A stretch of 61,037 nucleotides of DNA from Spongospora subterranea f. sp. subterranea (Eukaryota > Endomyxa: Phytomyxea > Phytomyxea > Plasmodiophorida): NCBI GenBank assembly GCA_049724395.1, contig JAUGWO010000257.1, positions 1-61,037 on the forward strand, given 5' to 3'. The position numbers and the translations under genes are program-made. Below the pieces are notes generated by a model that ran no database searches, had not been told where the DNA came from, and saw only the letters and a list, made by a program, of their open reading frames with translations. Shown here in pieces: positions 1-10,711 of this stretch. The number at the start of each line of letters is the position of its first letter. The stretch's first letter is position 1.

Positions 1-193
1 GATTTAGTCGCATTTCCGAACATAAGCTCCTCAACACTGACAAAACGTGAGAGTTTGCCGTCTCAACGCCACCATGAGACCACGGCGTGTACGCTAAATG
101 AAAATGATGGTTAGCATGCAATGCCAAACATAGTTCTTCGATCACACAATTCAAGAAATGAGAGCCTCGATCGGAAACCCAAATTTCGACAAT

Positions 194-3100
194 TCAGAAC
201 CTGGTAAACCAGTCCAACAGAGAGGAAGCTGTGTGCGCTGCGGTGGGCTCAATTGTGGGAAAAAGATCGATGTAACCGGAGAATCGATCCCTTACTACGA
301 GAATCTGTTTGAACATCAAACAGGACGGTCCGATGAACAAATAGTCGAAATCAATAATGCTGTTCGGACGGATTGCTTCTGCAGATGCGCCGAATGCTCG
401 TGGAATACGCTCCCCTTGTTTTCCGGGAAGACAGTGCAGACACTTATCCACAAACTCATACGTATCCTTTCGAATGGTTCTCCAAAAAAACCGGATAACT
501 AGTGCTTGATAAGTTGAACGCCGTCCACAATGTCCTGACGAGCCACAATGAGCTATGATCATTAAACGAAGTTGCAATTGAGCGTCATCCAGAGGGATGT
601 ACACGATGTCTGTCTCAGAAACATTTATGCCAGAAACGTTCATGACAAAAAAAATACCCGCTTCGTTGATTTCGCTTGCTAGATTCGCAGCTTGCTGGCT
701 GGTGATAATTTGGTCAACGGTCGGCCACTCGAAATCTGGTTGCTGAAACGGTGCTACAATACCGGGAGGAACGCGCGGTTTGCTCGATAGAGAGCAAATG
801 CGGACTGGAACTGAAGGAGGGGGTGCGGCCCATCGGGATAACATATCAGCCCACACATTGAGTTCGCCAGGAATATGTTCAATGGTGTAATCTAAAGCCT
901 CCATCCGTATTGACCATCGATGAATCTTATCGAGGGTATGTTGTCTAAGTGGAACGCTGGACGAGCTTGGATCAATATAAACATCAAATTCCGATGATCT
1001 GTAAATATATGAAAATGTTTTTCAGAGATTAGCAGATAATCGAAACGCTGAACCGCGTCAACGATGGGAAAAGCTTCCTTTTCAGGTATTGCCCACCGAG
1101 CTGCTGGACCCTTGAAGGAACTTGAGAAAAACGCGAGAGGCTCGTGAGACTGCTTGTGCAAAGGCAATCGAACAGCATCGGACTTGACCTGGGTCACGAT
1201 TATCGAATAAGAAGAGCCTGAAGCATCGGTAAACACGCAACGATCGTAGTCGTCACGGGGATGAGCTAAAATTGCAGAATGCGAAATTGCATTGTTAGTC
1301 CCTTTAAAAGCCTCTTCATGTTCGTTAGTCCAGGACTGATCGGTTATGACAATTCGCCGAGCCAAAGATTTGGTACGTCGAGGCGTTGCCTGCAAAAGAA
1401 TATCGGACAAATTCCTCAATGGCTGAATAAACCGTTCAAAATCTATGATAGGAGGACTCAACCATGTTGCCGCGCAATAAAGTGCATCAGATCGGCAGCT
1501 GTGGCAGGACGAGGCATATTAACGAGTGTCGATAAACGATCGGGATCGTGACGACAACCATCCGATGAGTATAACTTCCCGCAGTATTTCGCTTCCTTCA
1601 GGAAGAACTTGCATCTGGATGCGTTCAGTTTCAAACCGTAGTCAGCGCAGCATTTGAAGATCTTGAGTAAAACTGATGATAAACTATCTTCATCCTGTGC
1701 ATGTACTGATAAATCGTCAATCCAAATTAGTAGTTGTTGCATCGACAGTTCGGGCCTACAAATCTGCTCCATGCCTCTCTGAAACGGGAATACGGAGTTA
1801 GTATTCCCCTGTGGTAACCTGAGAGGGGTAACGAAACCGAGAGGAGTCATCATTGACTGAGACTCAACAGCTCCAGTAATCGGAAATTGCCAAATACCTT
1901 TAAAAGCATCCAAAACTGCAAATACCTTCGACGTCGATAGGTATGATCCAACCATACTCAGATGCGGAATAGGCCAAACGCAACGCTGGATCATCGAATT
2001 GGGAACACGAAGATCAACAACGGAACGAAGAGTCCGGTTTTCACCATTTTTGGCCACGCAGAAAACAGGTGACGGCCACTGAGATTTGGGATTGAGGTAC
2101 ACGAATCCGAACTCGATCAACTGCTTGAAATGGTCTTCTAAAATTTTTTTATGCAATGGTGGTTGGCGACGAAGCTTACGCAAAACTGGAACAGCGTCAT
2201 GTTTCAATTCCACAATTATCGGATCCACATTAACTGGCGGGTCAGGACCAAGATTGAATCGGAAAACATCCTGATATTCCTGAAAAAGGTTTGACAAAAC
2301 CTGAACAGAACCAGCAGAAACGCCGTTGGTCCTTGCATCATCGCATATCTTTTCCAAAACAGCAGAGATATCCTTCGACGCCAGAGTTTGTAAAATAGGG
2401 AAAGTATCATCATCGACAATTAGCTTCTGGTCGAGTTGATGTAATCGGACGGTTCGTTGATGGTTTCAAAAAAACGTTGGCCTAAATCACACAACTGTTT
2501 TTCCACATCTATGCCAAGGCATAATAGCAGCGGTCGGCCTAATAGCACATCGGGAATATCAGCGTCGAGCACGTGCAGCCAATGTCGTCTGACGGTGACG
2601 CTTCCATTAACTGTAACAATTGTTATGTCCACCAATACAAGAAAATGCGAATCAATTGGGAAACCGTCGCCTAATGAAAATGTTCGCGAGCCTGATCGAA
2701 TTTCTGGATTTGCAGTTTGGAGAACCTGCCACGTGTTGTTCCCTATGACAGAAAAAAATCAGCACCGTCATCGATTGCGGTTGGAAACGTGAACTTTGTA
2801 TCTCCGACAGATAATTCAACTGATCTTATTAGCTTCGGCACTGGAGTGGAATGCAAAACAATAGGAGTCTCGTTTGGGGATTCGGGAACGCAATGAACCT
2901 TTGGAGGTCGCCATTCAGTGGGAATTTCAAGGTTAGTCTGGTGGGCAGCATTAATCCTATTGATACGACCTGCATTATCATCGATTGCATCTACATGCTC
3001 ATAATGGTAATCCTCCTCATTTTCGAACCTGACACGATTAACCTTAGACCCCGATGTCTGCTCGTGAGGCTTGTTGATTGCACTTTTCGAAAATGGCCGG

Positions 3101-4074
3101 CCATAACGCGTCTGCGAAGGCTCAACAATAGTTTTGGGTGATGCAAGCTCACGATCTCTTCGCTGCTGATGAATGAAAGTCGGCCTCTGAGAATCAAAAT
3201 TCACATCGGGTTTCTTATCGTTATCCTTGAGGCTGGCTTCGCGTAAGAGCTTTTGAGCTTGTTCTGAAACCAACTTACGACATCTTCTTACATTGTGAAG
3301 AGCTCCGCAATGTAAACACGACGCAGCAACAGTGTATATTTCTGGTCCTGTGTAGCACCCCCATGTGAATAAGTCGGAAATGAGTCTCGTTTACAGACAT
3401 CCTGGCGGAAATTGTTGTTCCCTTGCAGATGATTCTGGCGATCTGGTTGTGGCAAACCATTGAATCTGATAATCATCTCGATTGAAGATTTCAAGATTTG
3501 GTAGAATTTGGTCACATCACTTCTTGCTGAAATCGCAGTTGTTAAGAGCTGACGCTCGAGATCTTGCCGCAGAATGGAAGGATATAAAACTCTTACCATT
3601 GCCTTGATCTGTAACTCAATAAGAGATGACTCTTGTTGGAATAGTTTCGTCATCCCAGATTAATTGATGATTCTGCGAGACTGCATAATCAAGTCCGATG
3701 CACATCGTCCATGATCAGTGTGTGGATTGAACCGAAGGGTGTTGAACATGGTTCGAGCGTCGACATTAGCAACGGAATCTTGCTTGACACAATCATCCAT
3801 GAACTTGTACAAGTCGTCGTCGTCGATTGTCAGAATATCCGACTCTGGGCGATTTAACTCAAGTACCACTATGAAATATAAAACATCATGGTCGATAACA
3901 TGTCGTAACTTCTGAGCAATGACACCTCTGGACGTTAACGGATCTCTTACAGAGTTTTAGCTTCTCAATGGTGTCCTTGTAAGTGTGCCATTGATGTAAA
4001 AAATGGTTAAAACTTGGTAAGTCTACGTCCTTGAAGGACGGGGCAGATATGATGTTGAACTCGACGGGATTCAT
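194..4074 (-). mobile_element. Ty3/gypsy retrotransposon remnant (gag, protease, RT, RNase H, integrase)
   Basis: Reading on the minus strand from 4074 down, gag-like pieces come first, then a protease region (about 2.4-2.8 kb), a reverse transcriptase (about 1.46-2.36 kb, with a WIDD box in place of the usual YxDD), RNase H (about 0.9-1.46 kb, with the TDAS and FTDHRNL motifs) and the start of an integrase with its HHCC finger (about 0.2-0.9 kb). This is the Ty3/gypsy order PR-RT-RH-IN. The RNase H and integrase resemble the element at 10.6-16.1 kb, so the two are probably relatives. The copy is an old fossil with several breaks. I did not find its LTRs. Confidence 0.85.
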
Positions 4075-4495
4075 GGCACCGTCGGTTGGCTAATTTTCTT
4101 TTTTGACAGAATACCACGGAAGGTTGGTATAGCGCTATGTGCCGGTTCCGCAGCCTGAACTGTGTTGGCGTCTCAGGAATTACGAGCCTGGACTCGGGTC
4201 GCCAACACACCCACGATTGTGGACAAACAAGGTCTGTATTAGAACTAAAAGAAAACTCCGGACAACAGACGGGTCTGATTCGTCTCAAATGGTAACCCAG
4301 TTGAGATTGACTCACCCTTGGCGATCTTGGAGATCCATTTTCCTATATATTAACGTCTTTTGTTGCTCGATAGAATGACCGAGCTCCAACGGTTCCTGAT
4401 CAACGGGTGCAAGGCATTGCTGTCTCGCCAGGATATGGTGATACCTGAAGAAGCGGCTACAGCCTGTCCCGCAAACAACCTCGACCGCGTTGACC

Positions 4496-4699
4496 ATGAT
4501 GGACTCGGAATGTGACGAAGCTATGGAACGAGGCGATACGCGGCTGTACAAACGGCAGCGGACGAACCTCGAAAAGGGATTGACGGCTGGACTGTCTTAC
4601 CATTTTAAAGGCGAGTGTATGCCGTTACTGAGCGCTGAGGAGAAGGACGAGCTGCAACGGTTGATGGACCCCAAACAAAAACTTCATAATTTCAAATAA
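4496..4699 (+). CDS. Small hypothetical ORF, doubtful
   Basis: A 67-residue reading frame opens at the ATG at 4496. It is charged and helical-looking, with a Lys/Arg-rich middle and an EEKDEL stretch near the end. An AATAAA overlaps the stop codon and could be a polyadenylation signal. Another short frame (from 4376) precedes it in a different phase. I do not recognise either peptide. Both could be the start of a decayed element rather than a host gene. Confidence 0.2.
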   Translation: MMDSECDEAMERGDTRLYKRQRTNLEKGLTAGLSYHFKGECMPLLSAEEKDELQRLMDPKQKLHNFK

Positions 4700-5596
4700 A
4701 GCGTTCACATTATTCCATTTCTCGTCTGAGTCGCTACAAACTCTTCTCAAAAGCCAGCTACTCCAAGGGCTTCCTTGGTTTGTCGTTCTCCGCAACGCTC
4801 AAAAATGGCATGCACTATGGTTTGAAATGATACGACAGCTCCGTCGTCCATCCCGCTTCCACGACATCATCGATCGTAATACTCCTAGGACTGGGTACTG
4901 GAACACTAGCACACAGACCGTCATTTTAAATAATTAAAAAAAACTCATTAAACCGACTTAAACGGCTGGGTTGTTACCGTGTATTACGCTGTGACAACTC
5001 TAGGCCATTAAGAGGAGTGTTTATTTGATAAATAGATTGCGCAAGAAGTACCACTGGCGGGCAAGTCCGTCAGTGAAACATAATTACATACGACAGTGAG
5101 ACACCAAAACAGTGAGAGATAGGTTAAGTGATGGGCGGCAACGGCACGGGGCCACATACGCAGTTTTAACATGCGTGGGTTGTTGATGGGTGGGTACAAC
5201 TAAATTCGTTATTGCCAATACGGAAAATACCGTAAATACACTGTAAATACCGTTTGTACCTGTACAAGTACAGTAGAAAAATACATTCAGATGTCGCCGA
5301 TAATGAGGAAGATCCTCCGGCTGAGAGTACGAGAGATCAAGATCCGGACATTTATAGAAACCAAGAGTTCAGTCCCCATCTGCCAGCACCTCCAGTCCGT
5401 CCTGTAGTCCAGTCCCAAATGGGCTTCGCCCCCTGAAACCGCCAGCTACTTATAGTCACTGATTTTATGTTCTAAATAAAATCACTTCTTCTTTTTCTTC
5501 CAACTGAAGCATAAATCGATTTCTTCTCTGCCTCAATGGCAAGTGAAGCCGGAAGTCTCGGGCGACATCGTCCTCTTTTGTCACAATGGAGACGGA
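4700..5596. other. Non-coding stretch, possibly LTR/leader of the gag fossil that follows
   Basis: No convincing coding sequence. An AATAAA lies at about 5475 and is followed by a pyrimidine-rich stretch leading into the gag fossil, which would suit an LTR end plus leader. I could not define LTR ends. Confidence 0.25.
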
Positions 5597-6010
5597 CGAC
5601 GATTCTAGCGTCGGAGAAAGAGCCCTCACCACCGGCTCGGTCCCATTGTTTTGTCCGGTGACATTACCGGTGTTAAAGAGCTTCGAGGCTGAGGCCATTG
5701 CCCGTTTTAGGCGCTAGCGAAAAACATATGAACGACTCGTCGCAGATGCATGTTCGACTCATGGTCTGTCTATCAACCCTGGCTCAAAAAGGCAAGTATC
5801 GATGAGGAAAAGTTTTCAATGGTGACAAGCTAAAGACATCAAAAACCGGCAGACAAATTCCAATGGTGGTTTAAAATCGGTACGAAAGCGGGAACCTCCA
5901 AAAATTGGATGTTATGTCTGTAAAAGAAGCCATTGGGTGCAATCGTGTGAGACAGCGACAGCCGAACAAGAACGTAAGGCATACGCAGATCTAAAGGCAA
6001 ATTTATCTTA
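5597..6010 (+). mobile_element. Gag fossil with a CCHC zinc knuckle
   Basis: Gag-like coding sequence on the plus strand begins at about 5597 and includes a CCHC knuckle at about 5911-5950 (CYVCKRSHWVQSCE). Such knuckles bind genomic RNA in the gag of Ty3/gypsy and related elements. No pol follows on this strand, and the minus-strand chromovirus begins just beyond. It is a broken fragment with several breaks. Confidence 0.6.
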
Positions 6011-6151
6011 GGTGTTGTACCCAGTTTTAACAGGGCAAAGAAATTAGAACTCCGAGATACTCACCATTTCAGATCTCAAGCCAAACATGGTTTTGATCCA
6101 AGGCAAGATGTCAGGAATGTTAATACAAACGATGTTAATAGTAAACGACGT

Positions 6152-6260
6152 TGTCCGAACTGAGCATTTGCCCAGTTCGGACGGTACGCTTCAATCGTTT
6201 ATTAATGATATACGTTGTCAGTAGTACGGTCGGTAGTACGGTCGTCGTACGGTCGTGACA
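6152..6260 (-). repeat. Probable 3' LTR of the minus-strand chromovirus
   Basis: Directly after the purine tract the minus strand begins TGTCACGACC. The far end is tentatively placed at 6152 and ends in CA. A perfect 10-bp stem with a 10-nt loop (6153-6182) sits at that end and could mark the transcript terminus. No partner LTR is in the window, so the length is uncertain. Confidence 0.5.
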
Positions 6261-6595
6261 GTATCCCCCCTTTCGGCCGCGGTGCCTCAGGATGAGTCTG
6301 ATGAAACTGAACAATACAATCCTTTAAAGCGGGTGTGGCGGAAAGGAGTAGCGATGATGAGGGTTCCCAAGTACGATCGGAGACGTCGTAACCCTTCCAG
6401 TCTACCAGATACTGGTGTTGACCACGTAAGAGTCGCGAAGCAATTATATCTTCAACCTCATAAAGAGGTTGTTGACTATCGTCCAAGGTAAACGGTGGCG
6501 GTTTACATTGTCTGCGACCAGGCAGTTGATTCTCGATATAGGGCTCTAGTAGCGAACAATGAAAAACGCGGTGCAATCTGGAGTCTTTCGGAAGA

Positions 6596-9500
6596 TCAGA
6601 GCTCATAGGCAACAGGGTTAACTATTCGAACAATAATGAAAGGGCCTAACCGCTTCTCAGAAAGCTTGTCACAGGGCCTCTTTGAAGGGATCGAATCGCG
6701 AATTAACCACACCTTATCGCCAATGAGAAATTCGTGATGTGCTCGACGTTTCCTATCGGCAAAACGCTTCATATTATCCACAGATTTCCGTAAGGTCGAT
6801 TGAAGACGAGTATGAACATCGTGAAGGTGGGAGATCAACTCCACAGTGGAAGGGTTTGGACATGATCCACTACTTGGAACTCGTAAATCATGCCGAACGT
6901 GGAATCCATAATTCGCGTAGAAAGGAGACATTCCAGTTGAAGAATGGAAAGAATTGTTGTACGCGAATTCAGCCATGGGTAGAATATCCACCCAGTCGTT
7001 TTGACGATAGCTAATAAAACAACGCAAGTATGATTCGAGAACCTGATTTACTCGCTCTGTTTGACCGTCTGATTCAGGATGACGTGACGAGGAGAGATTC
7101 CGTTGAATATGTAAGGACTTCAGAAGATGCTTCCAGAATTGGGCAACGAACTGGGGCCCTCTATCAGACACAATATCAGTCGGAAGACCGTGTAACTTAA
7201 AAATGTTGGCGAAAACTAGATTAGCCAGATCACAACTGGTTATGGTTTCATTGCATGGGATGAAATGAGCCATTTTTGTGTATCGGTCAACCACCACCAG
7301 TATGCTGTCAAAACCTGCGGATTTAGGAAGTTTAACAATGAAATCCATAGAAATTGATGACCATGGGTGAGAGGGAATGGGAAGCGGGAGTAATAAACCC
7401 GAGGGCTTGCGGCGAGGAACTTTCGAACGCGCACAGACGTCACAAGATCGAACGAAAGACTTGACCATCGAGCGCATGCCTGGCCACGTAAACTGCCTGG
7501 CAATTAACTCATACGTCTTAGTGATGCCGAAATGACCAGCTAACGGAGAATCATGGCAAGAGGATAGAATTTGTAATTGCTTTGTTTTGTCGTCGACGCG
7601 CTCAGGTTCCAATGGGCACAGAGTCATCGCATTGACGAAGCGCGAATTTGGCAATACGGGTTGTTGAAGATTGCGATCGGAACTCTCAGCAAAGTCAGGG
7701 CGACGTGACAATGCATCTGGCTTTTGAGAAAGGGACCCTGGCCGATGGCGAATGACAAAATCAAATTCTGACAGAAATAATGACCATCGCGCTTGGCGAC
7801 GATTCCACAGCTTTGACGTCATAAACCACTCGAGATTCTTATGGTCGCTCAATACCAGTATTTGAGAAGTAGCACCATCCAGATAGTGGCGCCAGGTTTG
7901 AAAGGAAGTGACAATTGACAACAATTCCTTGTCGTAAATCTCATAATTTAACTCAGCAGGAGTGAATTTACGGGAGTAGTAAGCTACAGGATGTAAGCCA
8001 TCTGAGTGCTGTTGAGACAATATAGCGCCCAGAGCAAAATAAGATGCATCGGCTTCAACTATAATGTCCAACGTGGGATCAAAATGGCGTAGAACTGGCG
8101 CCGAGACGAACGCAGACTTCAAAGATTGAAATGACGTTGCGGTATTGGAACTCCACTCATAAGGAACGTTCTTCTTAGTTAATGAGAATAAAGGATGAGT
8201 AATGCGAGAATAATTTTGGATAAAAGCGCGGTAGAAATTTGCGAACCCCAAGAACGACTGAAGTTCCTTGACTGACTGAGGAACTGGCCACGACAGGATG
8301 GCAGATATACGCTCTGGGTCCATCAATAACCCGCCAGATGACAAGCGGAACCCCAGAAAATCAATCTCAGTAACGTGAAAATCACATTTACTAAGTTTGG
8401 CAAACAGGTTGTGCTTGCGAAGAATCCGGAGAACCGTTTGAACATGTTGAACATGTTCGTCGATGTTGGGGGAAAATATCAAGATGTCGTCTAAGTACAC
8501 AACAACGAATCGATCAATGCAATCATGTAGAATGTCATTGATAAATCGTTGGAAACAAGCAGGTGCATTGGCTAAACCAAAAGGCATCACCAGGTACTCA
8601 AACAGACCGAATTTTGTCCGAAAGGCTGTCTTCCATTCATCGCCTTCTCTGATGCGAACGAGGTTATATGCATTTCGAAGGTCAATTTTAGAAAACACTC
8701 TTCCGGATTGAACACTGGACAAAATAGCGGTGATAAGGGGAAGGGGGTACCGATTCTTGATAGTAATGGAATTGATTCGCCGATAATCAACACATAACCG
8801 AAGAGACTTGTCCTTCTTCTCGACAAACTTTCCCGGCGAACTGCAAGAAGAAGATGAGGGCCGAATAAATCCTTTACGTAGATTATCGTCAATGTACTCG
8901 CGCAGAGCAGCGGTTTCGGGAATGGACAGCTGATAAATTGGACCGAACGGAGGCAGTGAACCAGGCTCCAGATCGATCGAGCAATCATACGTGCGATGTG
9001 GCGGGAGCGAATCTGCTTGTTTGTCATCGAAAACGTCGGAGAATTGGATGTATGAATCCGACAGCATAGAAGCGGATGAGATGGAAGGTACGGATTCTGA
9101 GGTGACGGCTGTTTCGGAGGTGTTGACGGTCTGTGTCGCGAGTGAATGCACAACACACGGAAATCGAAGGGAGCGGGATATCCAATCGACAGTTGGATTG
9201 TGTTTCACCAACCACGAATAGCCTAGAAGAATAGGGAATGTTAAGTTGTTGACAATCAGGAAGGAAGTGTTGCAGGAGAACCCATCCACTTGCAAACGGA
9301 TGGTTTCCGATTCTTTACCAATCTCAACCTGAGGGCGATTGAAACTAGAGACTGTTATGGGCGTGTGAGTAGGTTGGATAGGTATATTGTGTTTGGTAGC
9401 GAATGCGGCGTCCATTAAATTTGTGCAAGCCCCGCTATCCAATAACAGATCAGTACTACTGTGAATCGCAACACCGTCTGGAGACAAAATGGAGAACGGA

Positions 9501-9847
9501 AACGTACAAGCCGACGAAAACCGAGCGTAAATCGAATTTGAAGCGTTGTATTGGTCTTTCCGTGCTATCGCAGGGCAATGCTCAATCGAATGAGAGCCTC
9601 CACAGTAAGGGCACAACCCGAGACGCCGTCGACGATTTTTCTCTTCATCTGTAATGGGACCGCGTGGACCGCTTCGTTGCTGTTGAGGGGTGTGGGACTG
9701 GGCCGGATGGTGTTGGGTCGGAAGGGGAGGATGGGATGGGGGGCCGGTTCGAATGGCTTCCATCTTTGAGTTGAACGACGTCGCGGTGGTCACTAGTTGG
9801 TCCAAGGACACGAACGGGTTTCCCATACCTTCCGACAATATGAGCAT
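6596..9847 (-). CDS. Chromovirus Gag C-terminus and Pol polyprotein (fossil)
   Basis: Open over 1083 codons. Domains in order: gag CCHC knuckle near residue 80 (CPYCGGSHSIEHC), aspartic protease (LLLDSGA, near residue 135), reverse transcriptase with VVYLDD, RNase H starting at a VEADAS motif, integrase zinc finger and DDE core with the DGQTERVNQ stretch, then a GPY/F-like end. The chromodomain lies beyond the end of this frame. In chromoviruses this polyprotein copies the RNA and inserts the cDNA, the chromodomain directing it to chromatin. Belongs to the element at 6152-10580. Confidence 0.9.
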   Translation of the reverse strand: MLILSEGMGNPFVSLDQLVTTATSFNSKMEAIRTGPPSHPPLPTQHHPAQSHTPQQQRSGPRGPITDEEKNRRRRLGLCPYCGGSHSIEHCPAIARKDQYNASNSIYARFSSACTFPFSILSPDGVAIHSSTDLLLDSGACTNLMDAAFATKHNIPIQPTHTPITVSSFNRPQVEIGKESETIRLQVDGFSCNTSFLIVNNLTFPILLGYSWLVKHNPTVDWISRSLRFPCVVHSLATQTVNTSETAVTSESVPSISSASMLSDSYIQFSDVFDDKQADSLPPHRTYDCSIDLEPGSLPPFGPIYQLSIPETAALREYIDDNLRKGFIRPSSSSCSSPGKFVEKKDKSLRLCVDYRRINSITIKNRYPLPLITAILSSVQSGRVFSKIDLRNAYNLVRIREGDEWKTAFRTKFGLFEYLVMPFGLANAPACFQRFINDILHDCIDRFVVVYLDDILIFSPNIDEHVQHVQTVLRILRKHNLFAKLSKCDFHVTEIDFLGFRLSSGGLLMDPERISAILSWPVPQSVKELQSFLGFANFYRAFIQNYSRITHPLFSLTKKNVPYEWSSNTATSFQSLKSAFVSAPVLRHFDPTLDIIVEADASYFALGAILSQQHSDGLHPVAYYSRKFTPAELNYEIYDKELLSIVTSFQTWRHYLDGATSQILVLSDHKNLEWFMTSKLWNRRQARWSLFLSEFDFVIRHRPGSLSQKPDALSRRPDFAESSDRNLQQPVLPNSRFVNAMTLCPLEPERVDDKTKQLQILSSCHDSPLAGHFGITKTYELIARQFTWPGMRSMVKSFVRSCDVCARSKVPRRKPSGLLLPLPIPSHPWSSISMDFIVKLPKSAGFDSILVVVDRYTKMAHFIPCNETITSCDLANLVFANIFKLHGLPTDIVSDRGPQFVAQFWKHLLKSLHIQRNLSSSRHPESDGQTERVNQVLESYLRCFISYRQNDWVDILPMAEFAYNNSFHSSTGMSPFYANYGFHVRHDLRVPSSGSCPNPSTVELISHLHDVHTRLQSTLRKSVDNMKRFADRKRRAHHEFLIGDKVWLIRDSIPSKRPCDKLSEKRLGPFIIVRIVNPVAYEL

Positions 9848-10580
9848 CCGTTGGAGATCATGTGGAAGTCCTTGCCGAAATTGGTGAATCAGCGAATTGG
9901 TGGATCAGCGTTCGATTGAGTCCAGTCAACGTCTTGCGACAGTAACCGGAAATCATTGCAGTATTTTCCAAGGTCAGATCCCATCCTCAGCCGGCGCAGG
10001 GAATCAGCAGCTTTGCCAGCCCGGTCGGGATCGTCAAAGGCAATGGTGAATGCCGTGATGAATGCATTGAGATCGGTCAGTATGGGGCCAGGAGCTCCAT
10101 AAAACGGTGTCAGCCAGGCCCGTGCTTGCCCGGTAAGCAACGAACAGATTAACGCAATACGTTGAGTGTCGTTGGAATATGTCAGCGGCTGTGCCGTTAG
10201 AAACTGTTGCACTTGGCCTAACCAATGCCGAAACATGACTCTATCTCCTGCGTAAGCTTCTGGCATTTTCAGCTTGGGATCCTTTCCCTGAGGGAGCGAT
10301 GGGGTAGGAATTGAGGACTGGGGCTGGGTGTCTTCGGCGGGACTGGCGAGGATTGAGGAAGGTGATGTCGGGGGTAGGAATTGAGGACTGGGGCTGGGTG
10401 TCTTCGGCGAAGCTGGCGAGGATTGAGGAAGGTGATGTCGCTGTCGCCAGGAATGTGGAGAGTTGATCGACTAGTTGATTGAACCTGTCGTTTGTTGACC
10501 GCTGATAGGTATTAAGTTGTTCCCGCGATTCTGCCAGTTGTCGTGCAACTTCCACGAGCTGCTCTGCGGTGGTGGTCTGC

Positions 10581-10711
10581 TGTGGACCCCGGCTCAAGGC
10601 CTGGTCCGTCGCGGAGATCCGTCGCGGATATAATACACTCTCTTGTTACCGTCGTTATATCACCTCATCGAGGTCCTTGAAATCCTTACAGATTGACTGT
10701 CAAGGTCTACA
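10581..10711 (+). repeat. 5' LTR of the young gypsy element
   Basis: 131 bp, TG...CA termini, about 97% identical to 15958-16089 by eye (three substitutions and one 1-bp length difference). The short length is notable for Ty3/gypsy. Confidence 0.9.

Larger units (their letters stand above)
6152..10580 (-). mobile_element. Chromovirus (Ty3/gypsy) on the minus strand, 5' LTR side missing
   Basis: Runs on the minus strand from gag (about 10.58-9.89 kb) through a long pol and a chromodomain (about 6.2-6.6 kb) to a GGGGGGATAC purine tract (6261-6270). A TG-starting 3' LTR follows (edge at 6260). The right edge of gag meets the LTR of the next element at 10581, so the 5' LTR was displaced or lost there. 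The pol frame is open over 1083 codons, which suggests a fairly recent copy. Gag is broken and there are only a few breaks overall. The LTR start and chromodomain fit the chromovirus lineage common in fungi. Confidence 0.85.
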